Shown in pieces: positions 7,689 through 15,596 of a stretch of 19,322 nt of DNA. A program made the position numbers and the translations under genes. Position 1 is the first letter of the stretch. Each line of letters starts with the position of its first letter. Origin of the DNA: an uncultured Rhodospirillales bacterium (GTDB taxonomy: Bacteria > Pseudomonadota > Alphaproteobacteria > Rhodospirillales > Defluviicoccaceae); the NCBI GenBank assembly GCA_937127205.1, contig CAKZLS010000508.1:1-19322 (forward strand), given 5' to 3'. A model generated the notes under the pieces. That model searched no databases and was not told the origin of the DNA. It saw only the letters and a list, made by a program, of their open reading frames with translations.

Positions 7689-9722
7689 ATGTCGGCGAAC
7701 CTTCTTTCCCAGGAAACCAGTCCCTACCTTCTCCAGCACCAGGACAACCCCGTCCACTGGCGCCCGTGGAATGACGAAGCGTTGGACGAAGCCAAGAAAC
7801 AGAACAAGCCGATCCTCCTGTCCGTCGGTTATTCCGCTTGCCACTGGTGCCATGTCATGGCGCACGAGAGCTTTGAAGACGCCGACATCGCCGCCCGCAT
7901 GAATGACCTTTTTGTCAATATCAAAGTCGACCGCGAGGAAAGGCCGGACATCGATTCCCTATACCAATCCGCGCTCGCGCTCACCGGGCAGCAGGGCGGT
8001 TGGCCGTTGACCATGTTTCTAACGCCCGAAGGCGAACCCTTTTTCGGCGGTACCTACTTTCCTCCCACACCCCGCTTTGGCCGCCCTGCTTTTCCCGAGC
8101 TCCTGTCGGGCGTGGCAAACGCCTTTCATGCCCAACCGGATAAGATCAACCAGAATGTCGTCGCCCTGCGCGATGCCCTCACGCGTCTCGCCAACCCGCC
8201 ATCGGGCACTGGGATAACACCAGCTCTGCTCGACCAGGCGGCGGCAACAGCCCTCCGGCTTGTCGATCCCGTCGCCGGCGGTACGGTGGGTGCGCCGAAA
8301 TTTCCCCAACCGATCTTCTTCCGGTTTTTGTGGGACTCCTACCAGCGCACACAAACCACAGCTTACCGCGACCCCGTCGTAACCACGCTCACATCCTTGT
8401 GCCAAGGCGGCATCTATGATCACCTCGGCGGCGGCTTCGCCCGGTATTCCACCGACGAACATTGGCTCGCGCCCCATTTCGAAAAAATGTTGTACGACAA
8501 TGCGTTGCTTATCGATTTGATGACCGACGTCTGGCTCGAAACTCAGAATCCCCTCTACGCCGTCCGCATATCGGAAACCGTCGAATGGCTTCTCACCGAT
8601 ATGCGCGCCGATCACCCGGACAACGCCACTTTTGCTTTCACCAGTGCATTCGACGCCGACAGCGAGGGTGTCGAGGGAAAGTACTATGTCTGGACCGAAC
8701 CGGAGATCGATAGCGTCCTTGGCTCCGATGCCGCGACATTCAAAGATGCATACGACGTGAGTCCGGGTGGCAACTGGGAAGGAAGTACCATTCTGAACCG
8801 GACCGGCACCGCCGAATTCGGTTCCCCTGCCCTGGAAGCCACCCTTGCGGCTTGCCGGGCCAAACTGCTCGCTGTCCGCGCCGACCGCGTGCCTCCCCAG
8901 CGTGATGACAAAGTGCTCGCCGATTGGAACGGCATGTTGATTGCGGCGCTCGCGAAAGCATCGGCCGTCTACGACCAGCCCGCCTGGCTGGACGCGGCCA
9001 CAAATGCGTTTACCTTTGTCACTCAAAACATGGAACACAATGGCCGCCTTCGCCACGTCTGGTGTGCCGGCCAGGCCCGCCATCCGGGCGTCATCGACGA
9101 CTACGCCAACATGTCCCGCGCCGCACTGGCCTTGTACGAGGTCTCCGCCGATCCGGTGTATCTAGACCATGCGAAAAGCTGGGTCGACGTCGCCAACCGC
9201 CATTTCTGGGACGATGCCAATTCCGGCTATTTTCTCTCCGCCGACGACACCACGGATGTCATCACCCGATCCAAATCCGCCGCGGACAATGCCACGCCCT
9301 CCGGGAACGGTGTCATGCTCGAAGTTCTTGGCCGTCTTTACGCCCTTACCGGTGACGACGACTTCCGCAACCGCGCCGAGGCTCTCATTATTCTCTTCTC
9401 CAATGACAATCCAAACTATTTGCTCAGCGTCCCCGGTTTGCTCTCCGCATCTCAATACCTCTCCGATCCCTTGCAAATTGCCATCATCGGCGACGTTGAG
9501 GCTCCTTTGACCCAGGACTTGCGTAAGGCCGCCATTTCCGCCCCTCGTTGTTCTAAGATCATCACAGTGCTCGCGCCTGGGGCCTCCTTGCCCAAGCACC
9601 ACCCTGCAGCGGGAAAGACGCAAGTGGACGCACTCTCCACGGCCTATGTGTGCGCCGGCCCCACGTGCGGCCTTCCGGTAACCACCGTCGCGGAGTTGCA
9701 GCAGCAACTCTTGCATGGCTGA
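7689..9722 (+). CDS. Thioredoxin domain-containing protein, DUF255/YyaL family
   Basis: 677 residues, full family length. The N-terminus has the family hallmark NETSPYLLQH-like start (QETSPYLLQHQDNPVHW, 8-24), then a thioredoxin-like domain with the redox pair CHWC at 51-54 and DREERPDID near 81-89. The rest is an (alpha/alpha)6 glycosidase-like toroid, with DADSEG, DDKVLADWNGMLI and DDYANM motifs. The biochemical role is not established; the human relative is SPATA20. The start is ATG at 7689 with weak ribosome binding. It is head-on to the presumed fork direction and divergent from the DUF6489 block. Its coding strand is richer in C than G. Confidence 0.92.
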   Translation: MSANLLSQETSPYLLQHQDNPVHWRPWNDEALDEAKKQNKPILLSVGYSACHWCHVMAHESFEDADIAARMNDLFVNIKVDREERPDIDSLYQSALALTGQQGGWPLTMFLTPEGEPFFGGTYFPPTPRFGRPAFPELLSGVANAFHAQPDKINQNVVALRDALTRLANPPSGTGITPALLDQAAATALRLVDPVAGGTVGAPKFPQPIFFRFLWDSYQRTQTTAYRDPVVTTLTSLCQGGIYDHLGGGFARYSTDEHWLAPHFEKMLYDNALLIDLMTDVWLETQNPLYAVRISETVEWLLTDMRADHPDNATFAFTSAFDADSEGVEGKYYVWTEPEIDSVLGSDAATFKDAYDVSPGGNWEGSTILNRTGTAEFGSPALEATLAACRAKLLAVRADRVPPQRDDKVLADWNGMLIAALAKASAVYDQPAWLDAATNAFTFVTQNMEHNGRLRHVWCAGQARHPGVIDDYANMSRAALALYEVSADPVYLDHAKSWVDVANRHFWDDANSGYFLSADDTTDVITRSKSAADNATPSGNGVMLEVLGRLYALTGDDDFRNRAEALIILFSNDNPNYLLSVPGLLSASQYLSDPLQIAIIGDVEAPLTQDLRKAAISAPRCSKIITVLAPGASLPKHHPAAGKTQVDALSTAYVCAGPTCGLPVTTVAELQQQLLHG

Positions 9723-9730
9723 CGCCGACC

Positions 9731-10210
9731 ATGCCGCACGTGTCATTCAACACAACGGTCGGTTTCCTCACGCTCTTCCAGGATACCGATGCCTTGGTTG
9801 CCATTGAGTGGGGCCAGGCCTCCGATGACGGAGCCACACCTCTTCTCGATGCGGCCCGCCGGCAGATCGATGCGTATTTCGACGGCGCGCCCATCGCCTT
9901 TGACCTCCCGGTTCGCCCGGTCGGCACGGCCTTCCAGCGGAACGTCTGGCGGCACCTGCAGCATATTCCTTATGGTTCGATCGAAACCTACGGCGACGTA
10001 GCAGCAGCCTTGAACACCAGCGCGCGCGCCGTCGGCACTGCCTGCGGGCGAAACCCATTGCCCATTGTCATCCCGTGCCATCGCGTAGTCGGCGCAGGAC
10101 ACGCTCTCGTGGGATTTTCCGGTGGTTCCGGCGTCGACACCAAGAATGCCTTACTTTGCTTGGAAAACGCTCCAGGATTTTCTACGGTTCAATACGCACT
10201 CAACCCATGA
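9731..10210 (+). CDS. ogt: Methylated-DNA--protein-cysteine methyltransferase (O6-alkylguanine repair)
   Basis: 159 residues. This suicide protein takes alkyl groups from O6-guanine onto its active cysteine. The active-site motif IPCHRVV places Cys116 in PCHR (115-118). The helix-turn-helix region QRNVWRHLQHIPYGSIETYGDVA precedes it, with the RAVGTACGRNPLPIVIPCH block intact. The ATG at 9731 is chosen over an in-frame upstream start at 9650, because the latter would overlap the DUF255 gene by 73 bases and add unrelated sequence. It starts 8 bases after the DUF255 stop. No Ada N-terminal domain is present. Confidence 0.92.
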   Translation: MPHVSFNTTVGFLTLFQDTDALVAIEWGQASDDGATPLLDAARRQIDAYFDGAPIAFDLPVRPVGTAFQRNVWRHLQHIPYGSIETYGDVAAALNTSARAVGTACGRNPLPIVIPCHRVVGAGHALVGFSGGSGVDTKNALLCLENAPGFSTVQYALNP

Positions 10211-10232
10211 ACCATGACCTTCGGGAGGACAC

Positions 10233-11210
10233 ATGACCAAGGCTATTCGCATCCATGAAGCCGGCGGACCAGACGCCATGCGCTGGGAAACCGTCGACGT
10301 TGGCACCCCTGGTTATGGGGAAGTCCGGGTACGGCACACGGCGATTGGCCTCAATTTCATCGATGTTTATCATCGTTCCGGATTGTACCCCCTGCCGACA
10401 TTTCCAGCGATCATCGGCCTGGAAGGCGCCGGGATTGTCGACGCTCTCGGCGATGGCGTTTCCGGCCTCAACCTCGGACAGCGCGTCGCTTACGCCAGCC
10501 CGCCCCCAGGCGCTTATTGCGAAGCCCGCCTCATGCCCGCGGATCGCTTGGTCAAGATCCCCGACACCGTCCCCGACGAGCAAGCCGCCGCAATGATGCT
10601 TCAAGGGATGACAGCACATTATCTTCTGCGCCGCACCTACCCTGTCCAACCAGGCGAGACCATCCTCATTCACGCTGCCGCCGGCGGCGTCGGGCTGCTG
10701 GCGTGTCAGTGGGCCAAGCATCTGGGAGCCACCGTTATCGGCACCGTCGGCACCGAGGAAAAAGCAGCCCTTGCGAGGGAAAACGGTTGTGATTTTCCCA
10801 TCCTCTACACGAAGGAAAATTTCACGGCGCGGGTGCGGGAAATCACCGATGGCGCCGGTGTTCCCGTCGTCTATGACTCAATCGGAAAAGATACGTTTGA
10901 GGGCTCGCTGGATTGCCTCAGGCCGCTTGGGATGATGGTGAGTTTCGGTAACGCTTCCGGTCCCCTACCACCGTTTGACGCCGGGATCCTATCGGCAAAG
11001 GGTTCTCTCTTCTTTACCCGGCCGACCCTCATGACATACACGGCCAAACCCGAGGATCTCCAATCCGCAGCCAAAGAACTGTTCGACATGGTGGAGCGCA
11101 GGCATCTCAAGATTTCCGTCAACCAGACCTATCCGCTGCGTGATGCCGCACAAGCGCACACCGACCTGGAAGGCCGCAAGACAACGGGGTCTACGGTTCT
11201 GATTCCTTGA
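10233..11210 (+). CDS. Quinone oxidoreductase, zinc-free medium-chain dehydrogenase/reductase family
   Basis: 325 residues, matching the NADPH:quinone reductase (QOR, QorA-like) group. The N-terminal GroES-like domain has NFIDVYHRSGLYPLPTFP (41-58) and GLEGAGIV. The Rossmann region has AAAGGVG (148-154), which binds NAD(P)H. It lacks the structural-zinc cysteine cluster of alcohol dehydrogenases. The start is ATG at 10233 with GGGAGGA four bases upstream. It follows ogt by 22 bases, so the three plus-strand genes probably share a transcript. It converges on rho with a 16-base gap. The substrate cannot be read from the sequence. Confidence 0.9.
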   Translation: MTKAIRIHEAGGPDAMRWETVDVGTPGYGEVRVRHTAIGLNFIDVYHRSGLYPLPTFPAIIGLEGAGIVDALGDGVSGLNLGQRVAYASPPPGAYCEARLMPADRLVKIPDTVPDEQAAAMMLQGMTAHYLLRRTYPVQPGETILIHAAAGGVGLLACQWAKHLGATVIGTVGTEEKAALARENGCDFPILYTKENFTARVREITDGAGVPVVYDSIGKDTFEGSLDCLRPLGMMVSFGNASGPLPPFDAGILSAKGSLFFTRPTLMTYTAKPEDLQSAAKELFDMVERRHLKISVNQTYPLRDAAQAHTDLEGRKTTGSTVLIP

Positions 11211-11213
11211 CGC

Positions 11214-11229
11214 TGACCGCGAGCGGTCA
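11214..11229. terminator. Short hairpin between convergent qor and rho
   Basis: TGACCG and CGGTCA form a 6-base inverted repeat around CGAG in the gap between the two convergent genes, reaching into the rho stop codon. It has no T-run on either strand, so it is at best a weak bidirectional terminator or an mRNA 3' protecting hairpin. Confidence 0.3.
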
Positions 11230-12483
11230 ACTGTTCATGGCGTCGAAGAAGTCCGCGTTGTTCTTCGAATGCTTGAGCTTCTCAAGCAGGAACTCCATGG
11301 CGTCGGTAACGCCCATGGGCATCAGCACCCGGCGAAGAACCCACATCTTGGAAAGTGTACCCTTGTCCACCAGGAGTTCTTCCTTACGGGTGCCGGATTT
11401 GGTGATGTCGATGCTCGGCCAGGTCCGCTTATCGGCCAGCTTTCTGTCGAGAATGATTTCCGAGTTGCCGGTGCCTTTGAACTCCTCGAAGATAACTTCG
11501 TCCATCCGCGATCCGGTATCGATCAGCGCAGTGGAAATAATCGTCAGCGAACCGCCTTCTTCGATATTGCGCGCAGCCCCGAAAAACCGCTTCGGCCTCT
11601 GCAATGCGTTGGCGTCTACGCCGCCGGTCAAGACTTTTCCGGAGGATGGAACGACGGTGTTGTATGCGCGCGCAAGACGGGTAATGGAATCCAGCAAGAT
11701 GACAACGTCGCGTTTGTGCTCCACCAAACGCTTCGCTTTCTCCAACACCATTTCGGTCACCTGAACGTGCCGCGACGCGGGTTCGTCAAAGGTGGAGCTC
11801 ACCACCTCCCCGTTCACCGACCTCGCCATGTCCGTAACTTCTTCCGGCCGTTCATCGATGAGCAGAACGATGAGATAGCATTCGGGGTGATTGGCCGCGA
11901 TCGAATGGGCAATATTCTGCAACATGACCGTTTTACCGGTACGGGGCGGCGCGACGATTAGGGCTCGCTGTCCCTTACCGATGGGCGTGATCAAATCAAT
12001 AACCCGGCACGTGATATCCTTGTGGGCCGGATCCTCGATCTCCATCACCGTCCGCTCATCGGGATAAAGCGGCGTCAAGTTATCGAAATTAATCCGGTGG
12101 CGAACGTCCGTCGGCTCACCGAAATTGATTTTGTTCACCCTGAGCAACGCGAAGTATCTCTCGCCATCCTTTGGCGAGCGTATTTCACCCTCGACAGTAT
12201 CACCCGTCCGTAAACTAAATCTCCTTACCTGACTTGGAGAAACATAAATATCATCAGGACCAGGTAAATAGTTAGCTTCCGGAGATCTCAGAAAACCGAA
12301 ACCATCTTGTAAAACCTCAAGTACTCCGTCTCCGAATATTGATGTACCATTTTCTGCAAGCCTCTTCAGTATTGCGAACATCATCTCCTGCTTCCGCAAG
12401 GAGCTGGCATTTTCAATATCTAACTCTTCGGCGTAAGTTAACAATTCAGCCGGAGGCTTCGCTTTGAGTTCTTTGAGGTTCAT
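11227..12483 (-). CDS. rho: Transcription termination factor Rho
   Basis: 418 residues, typical length without insertions. Rho is a hexameric RNA-dependent ATPase that ends transcription. The N-terminal helical and cold-shock-like RNA-binding region contains DGFGFLRSP (60-68). Walker A APPRTGKT is at 178-185, VILLD at 261-265 and the secondary RNA-binding Q-loop SGKVLTGGVDANAL at 281-294. The start is ATG at 12483, with GGAG 12 bases upstream. A 236-base leader separates it from hemJ. The first 93 codons or so are strikingly AT-rich (roughly 38-47% GC in 60-base samples) compared with about 60% in the body of the gene. Confidence 0.97.
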   Translation of the reverse strand: MNLKELKAKPPAELLTYAEELDIENASSLRKQEMMFAILKRLAENGTSIFGDGVLEVLQDGFGFLRSPEANYLPGPDDIYVSPSQVRRFSLRTGDTVEGEIRSPKDGERYFALLRVNKINFGEPTDVRHRINFDNLTPLYPDERTVMEIEDPAHKDITCRVIDLITPIGKGQRALIVAPPRTGKTVMLQNIAHSIAANHPECYLIVLLIDERPEEVTDMARSVNGEVVSSTFDEPASRHVQVTEMVLEKAKRLVEHKRDVVILLDSITRLARAYNTVVPSSGKVLTGGVDANALQRPKRFFGAARNIEEGGSLTIISTALIDTGSRMDEVIFEEFKGTGNSEIILDRKLADKRTWPSIDITKSGTRKEELLVDKGTLSKMWVLRRVLMPMGVTDAMEFLLEKLKHSKNNADFFDAMNS

Positions 12484-12719
12484 GATCGATTAGGAGCTCC
12501 GAGGGGTATTCAAAAGAGATATGTTGCTTCGCCACAATATTTGTATGGCGGACGTCGTCTCTTATCCGACGTAACAGAAAACCGGGCCTTTTGGCCTGTA
12601 TCCGAGTTGAGAAAACTGTGAGGAATCGAGTGAAGTGAGCGGCGCGACTGCTTAAACAATATTAGGATGTACCAAATAGTCGCGCCCTGTCAAACAAAGA
12701 ATTGCCCGCGCCGACCGGC
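12484..12719 (-). promoter_or_regulatory. rho leader with candidate C-rich rut region and hairpins
   Basis: Read as rho mRNA, positions 12640 down to 12601 are rich in C and poor in G (14 C against 5 G in 40 bases), with pyrimidine-C steps such as CTCACTTCACTCGATTCCTC. That resembles a Rho-loading site. A 6-base inverted repeat, ACGTCG/CGACGT (12552-12557 and 12567-12572), lies nearer to rho. In Escherichia coli, rho limits its own expression by Rho-dependent attenuation in its leader; the same here is inference. Confidence 0.45.
12641..12693 (-). promoter_or_regulatory. Possible rho promoter with flanking inverted repeat
   Basis: On the minus strand a perfect TTGACA (12688-12693) lies just downstream of hemJ. 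Sixteen bases on is TACATC, only a 3-of-6 match to the -10 consensus. A 9-base inverted repeat, GGCGCGACT (12641-12649 on plus) and AGTCGCGCC (12678-12686), brackets the presumed start site with a 28-base loop. It could be an operator or an mRNA stem. Confidence 0.3.
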
Positions 12720-13154
12720 TTAGAATGGCCTAACCACGGCGAAAATCACGATCGCGATCATCAACACAGTCGGCACTTCGTTGATAACCCGGAAGAATAC
12801 CTCGGAGTGTTGATTTCTGTCCTCGGCGAAGGCTCTCCGCCACCGCCCCATGAGCCCGTGGGCCAATGCGAGGAAAACAAGACACGTGAGTTTAGCGTGC
12901 AGCCATCCCATGCTCCACGCTCCTTCCCCCAGCTCCCAAATCAAGTAACCACCGGTTACGAACGAAGCGATCATAGCCGGATTCATGATTGCCCGAAGCA
13001 ACCGCCGTTCCATGACTTTAAATGTTTCCGACGCTGCCGAGCCCACGGCTTGCTGCGTATGGTAGACAAACAATCTCGGCAAATAGAGCAACCCGGCCAT
13101 CCAGGCAATAACGCTGATTATATGTAGAGCTTTCGACCAAGCGTATACGTCCAC
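12720..13154 (-). CDS. hemJ: Protoporphyrinogen oxidase HemJ
   Basis: 144 residues, an integral membrane protein with about four hydrophobic segments (near 10-30, 55-75, 84-103 and 125-142). HemJ oxidises protoporphyrinogen IX to protoporphyrin IX, the step before ferrochelatase. Conserved-looking polar residues within membrane helices include His11 (ALHIISVIAWMAG) and His86/Lys88 (WLHAKLT). The start is GTG at 13154 with GGGG six bases ahead. It begins 24 bases after hemH, which makes the last three haem steps one cluster (hemE, hemH, hemJ). Confidence 0.93.
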   Translation of the reverse strand: MDVYAWSKALHIISVIAWMAGLLYLPRLFVYHTQQAVGSAASETFKVMERRLLRAIMNPAMIASFVTGGYLIWELGEGAWSMGWLHAKLTCLVFLALAHGLMGRWRRAFAEDRNQHSEVFFRVINEVPTVLMIAIVIFAVVRPF

Positions 13155-13178
13155 AACAACCCCAAAGATCTAGATTCC

Positions 13179-14252
13179 TCAAGCAACGGCATCGCAAATA
13201 CATTGCGAGCACGCTGGAGGACAAATTCTCAACCCATCCCGCGGAGACGGTGCCCCATCCCTTGATAGTGCGTCTACCACAAGCCCAGCAAGACCCTCAA
13301 CGAATTCTGCGGCAATGCCGACCGCTTCAACCCTAACGTACGCGGGTATTCCCAGCTCCGCCGCCTTTTCCCGGTACTCGATATCGAGCTCGACCAGGGT
13401 CTCGGAATGCTCGGATACGAAGGCAACGGGGACGACAACCACGGGGACTTGATCGTTGGCCGCCCGCTCGAGTTCCTCTTCCGTCGCCGGTCCGATCCAT
13501 TCAAGTGGACCAACCCGGCTCTGATAACAAACCGCGTGATCCACAGGACCCAAATCCGCCGTCAACTTCTCGACCACCCCGTCCACGGTCATCTCCACCT
13601 GACGCTGGTAAGGATCACCGCCAGCCACGATCTTCTTGGGAAGTCCGTGCGCCGAAAACAGAATGCGCGGATTTCCTGCCTCCCGCGCCTCTTCCAGCCT
13701 GGCCTTGATCAATCTGACCTGAGCGTCGAGCAACCCTTGTTCCGCGGGATAACAGCAGACGGTCCGACTGGGCGCGGTCAGCCCTTCACGCTTCGCCGCC
13801 CGCCGCCAATCCTTGAGCGACGACCCGCTGGTTGTCGTTGAAAACTGCGGATACAGCGGAAGCAGAATGACTTGATCCGGATCGAACTGCCTCACGGCTG
13901 CCGCGGTTTCCGAACTCAGTGGATGCCAATACCGCATGCAGACAAAAACCCGTACCTCGGGCGCGGCAACATTTTGCAATCGCGCTTGCAAGGCTTCACT
14001 CTGCCGCGTCGTCTGTTCCAGGAGCGGCGATCCACCGCCCAGTTGTGCATAGATGTCGCGAGCGATCGGTCCGCGGCGCCTGGAAATGAGTTTCGCGAGC
14101 ACGTAGCGAAGGGGCTGCGGCGCACCGATAATTGCCGGATCGCTGAACAGATTGAACAGGAAGGGTTCAACGGCTTCCAGACAGTCGGGACCACCTAGGT
14201 TGAACAGGACGACGGCAAGCCGCTGCGGACTGCTTTTCAGCTCGGTCGCCAA
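13179..14252 (-). CDS. hemH: Ferrochelatase, probably with a [2Fe-2S] cluster
   Basis: 357 residues. It inserts Fe2+ into protoporphyrin IX. The N-terminus has VVLFNLGGPD. The catalytic histidine sits in SAHGLPKKIV, with SEHSETLVELD further on. The C-terminus ends CPPACSQCICDAVA: Cys344, Cys351 and Cys353 reproduce the C-x6-C-x-C spacing reported for the cluster-binding Caulobacter enzyme, with Cys166/Cys167 as a candidate fourth ligand. The only near start is TTG at 14252, overlapping the hemE end by 16 bases. That implies coupled translation. Confidence 0.95.
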   Translation of the reverse strand: MATELKSSPQRLAVVLFNLGGPDCLEAVEPFLFNLFSDPAIIGAPQPLRYVLAKLISRRRGPIARDIYAQLGGGSPLLEQTTRQSEALQARLQNVAAPEVRVFVCMRYWHPLSSETAAAVRQFDPDQVILLPLYPQFSTTTSGSSLKDWRRAAKREGLTAPSRTVCCYPAEQGLLDAQVRLIKARLEEAREAGNPRILFSAHGLPKKIVAGGDPYQRQVEMTVDGVVEKLTADLGPVDHAVCYQSRVGPLEWIGPATEEELERAANDQVPVVVVPVAFVSEHSETLVELDIEYREKAAELGIPAYVRVEAVGIAAEFVEGLAGLVVDALSRDGAPSPRDGLRICPPACSQCICDAVA

Positions 14253-15274
14253 TTGCGCACCAACTCTGCCACCCGGCAGACATTTTCCACGGGTGTTTGC
14301 GGCACAACACCGTGACCTAAATTGAACACAAACCGATGGCTGCCAAGCATGTTCAGGATGCGCAGAGTTTCCTCCTCCATCGCGTCGCCACCGGCGACCA
14401 GGAGTTGGTTGTCAAGATTACCTTGAACGACGCACATTTCCCGCAACTCATGGCGAGCCCATTCCAATGGAATATTCGGATCGATCGCCACACCATCGAC
14501 CCCGGTCTCCTGCGCATAGTGCTTGCAAAGCACTCCGGCGGCTCTCGGAAATCCGATAATAGGAACGTGCGGAAAGTCATCCTTCAGCCGGCGAACGATC
14601 TTCCTGGTCGGTTCGATGACCAGTGATTGAAACTGCGTCTCCGACAACACGCCAGACCAACTGTCGAACAGCTTGACCACTTCCGCGCCGTTTTCGATCT
14701 GACAGCGCAGATGGATGATCGTCGCTTCGACCAGAGTTTCGATCAATCTACCAAATGTCTGCGGGTCCCTGTAGGCCCATTGCCGGGCTGTTTCACCGGA
14801 CGTACCGCCGCGTCCTTCGATCATGTAAATGGCGATCGTCCACGGTGAGCCGGCAAAACCGATCAATGTGGTTTCGTCGGGGATTTCTCCTGCCAGGCGG
14901 CGCACGGTTTCAAACACCGGTTGAAGATGCTGTTCAACCTGCTCCAGCCGCAGATCCGAAATGTCGGCTTCGGACTTCAAAGGCTCCAACAGCGGTCCTT
15001 GCCCTTCGACGAACCGAACGTTGCATCCGAGGGCATCGGGTACCACGAGAATGTCGGAAAAAAGTATAGCGGCATCGGGTTGGAATCGGCGTAGCGGCTG
15101 CAAGGTGACTTCAACCGCCAGATCGGGCGTGTAACAGAAGGTCAGAAAGTCCGTGGTTTGCTTTCTCAGCTCTCGATATTCCGGCAGATATCGTCCCGCT
15201 TGGCGCATAAACCAGAAGGGGGGTCTCTCAGGGGCGGGCCCGCTGAAAGCGCGCAGAAAACGTTTATCACTCAT
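14237..15274 (-). CDS. hemE: Uroporphyrinogen decarboxylase
   Basis: 345 residues. It converts uroporphyrinogen III to coproporphyrinogen III. The signature RQAGRYLPEYR lies at 24-34. AILFSDILVVPDALG holds the substrate-binding aspartate, and GFAGSPWTIAIYMIEG follows. The start is ATG at 15274; no good ribosome-binding sequence precedes it. It is the first gene of the minus-strand haem cluster and borders the gene-free stretch that is the oriC candidate. In Caulobacter, hemE likewise borders the origin and its promoters lie within it. Confidence 0.97.
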   Translation of the reverse strand: MSDKRFLRAFSGPAPERPPFWFMRQAGRYLPEYRELRKQTTDFLTFCYTPDLAVEVTLQPLRRFQPDAAILFSDILVVPDALGCNVRFVEGQGPLLEPLKSEADISDLRLEQVEQHLQPVFETVRRLAGEIPDETTLIGFAGSPWTIAIYMIEGRGGTSGETARQWAYRDPQTFGRLIETLVEATIIHLRCQIENGAEVVKLFDSWSGVLSETQFQSLVIEPTRKIVRRLKDDFPHVPIIGFPRAAGVLCKHYAQETGVDGVAIDPNIPLEWARHELREMCVVQGNLDNQLLVAGGDAMEEETLRILNMLGSHRFVFNLGHGVVPQTPVENVCRVAELVRNWRPS

Positions 15275-15530
15275 GATGTCTACCGGTTGAAGGAGGACTT
15301 TTCCCGAATTTTTCCCACTCTCACTAAATCAATTCTATCTAAGAATCTAATTATTGTTGTTGTTGTTGGTACGGTTAAATTTGGGGATTGTTGGCCGTCC
15401 ACAGGTTGCTCAATGGCGCGCTGAAATGAGAAACCATCGAAATCTCTGTTGTGTGCAAACAGGTTCACAATCGCCCGATGGGCCATGAAACCAAACGCTT
15501 GGTGTCCAAATTAATTCCGGGGAAAACGAT

Positions 15531-15558
15531 AACATGTCCGGACGCCGGACATGTTTTT
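15531..15558 (+). terminator. Terminator-like hairpin inside the hemE-maf gap
   Basis: AACATGTCCGG and CCGGACATGTT form an 11-base perfect stem with a three-base ACG loop, followed on plus by TTT (five Ts counting the stem end). On minus there is no T-run directly after. The shape fits an intrinsic terminator for plus-strand transcription, although no plus-strand gene precedes it. It may instead be a structural element of the origin. Confidence 0.5.
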
Positions 15559-15572
15559 CCACCCTCCTTTCC

Positions 15573-15596
15573 CGTGTGAACGGAATTGCTCACACG
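15573..15596. repeat. 7-base inverted repeat in the origin gap
   Basis: CGTGTGA (15573-15579) and TCACACG (15590-15596) are perfect arms around a 10-base spacer. It may be a protein-binding site or a small hairpin in the maf upstream region. The TGTGA/TCACA halves recall CRP sites, but the spacer is 10 rather than 6 bases. Confidence 0.4.

Noticed and set aside
8019..9083. 354-residue minus-strand open frame
   Set aside because: It is antisense to the clearly coding DUF255 gene, and its glycine/valine-rich translation is typical of a GC-rich shadow frame.
12883..12888. Other CACGTG cores (also 9662, 9737 and 12008) as extra parS sites
   Set aside because: The flanks do not continue the TGTTT/AAACA arms, so only the central six bases match.
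15351..15369. TTG triplet run as a mobile-element or CRISPR repeat
   Set aside because: It is a simple short tandem run in an AT-rich zone, with no spacers, terminal repeats or target duplication.
15280..15486. 68-residue minus-strand open frame in the hemE-maf gap
   Set aside because: It starts without a clear ribosome-binding site, crosses the AT-rich TTG-repeat zone as a run of threonines, and resembles no family. It is more likely a chance reading of origin DNA.
15575..15594. TGTGA/TCACA repeat as a CRP-type site
   Set aside because: The spacer is 10 bases rather than the 6 needed for CRP, so it is listed only as an inverted repeat.
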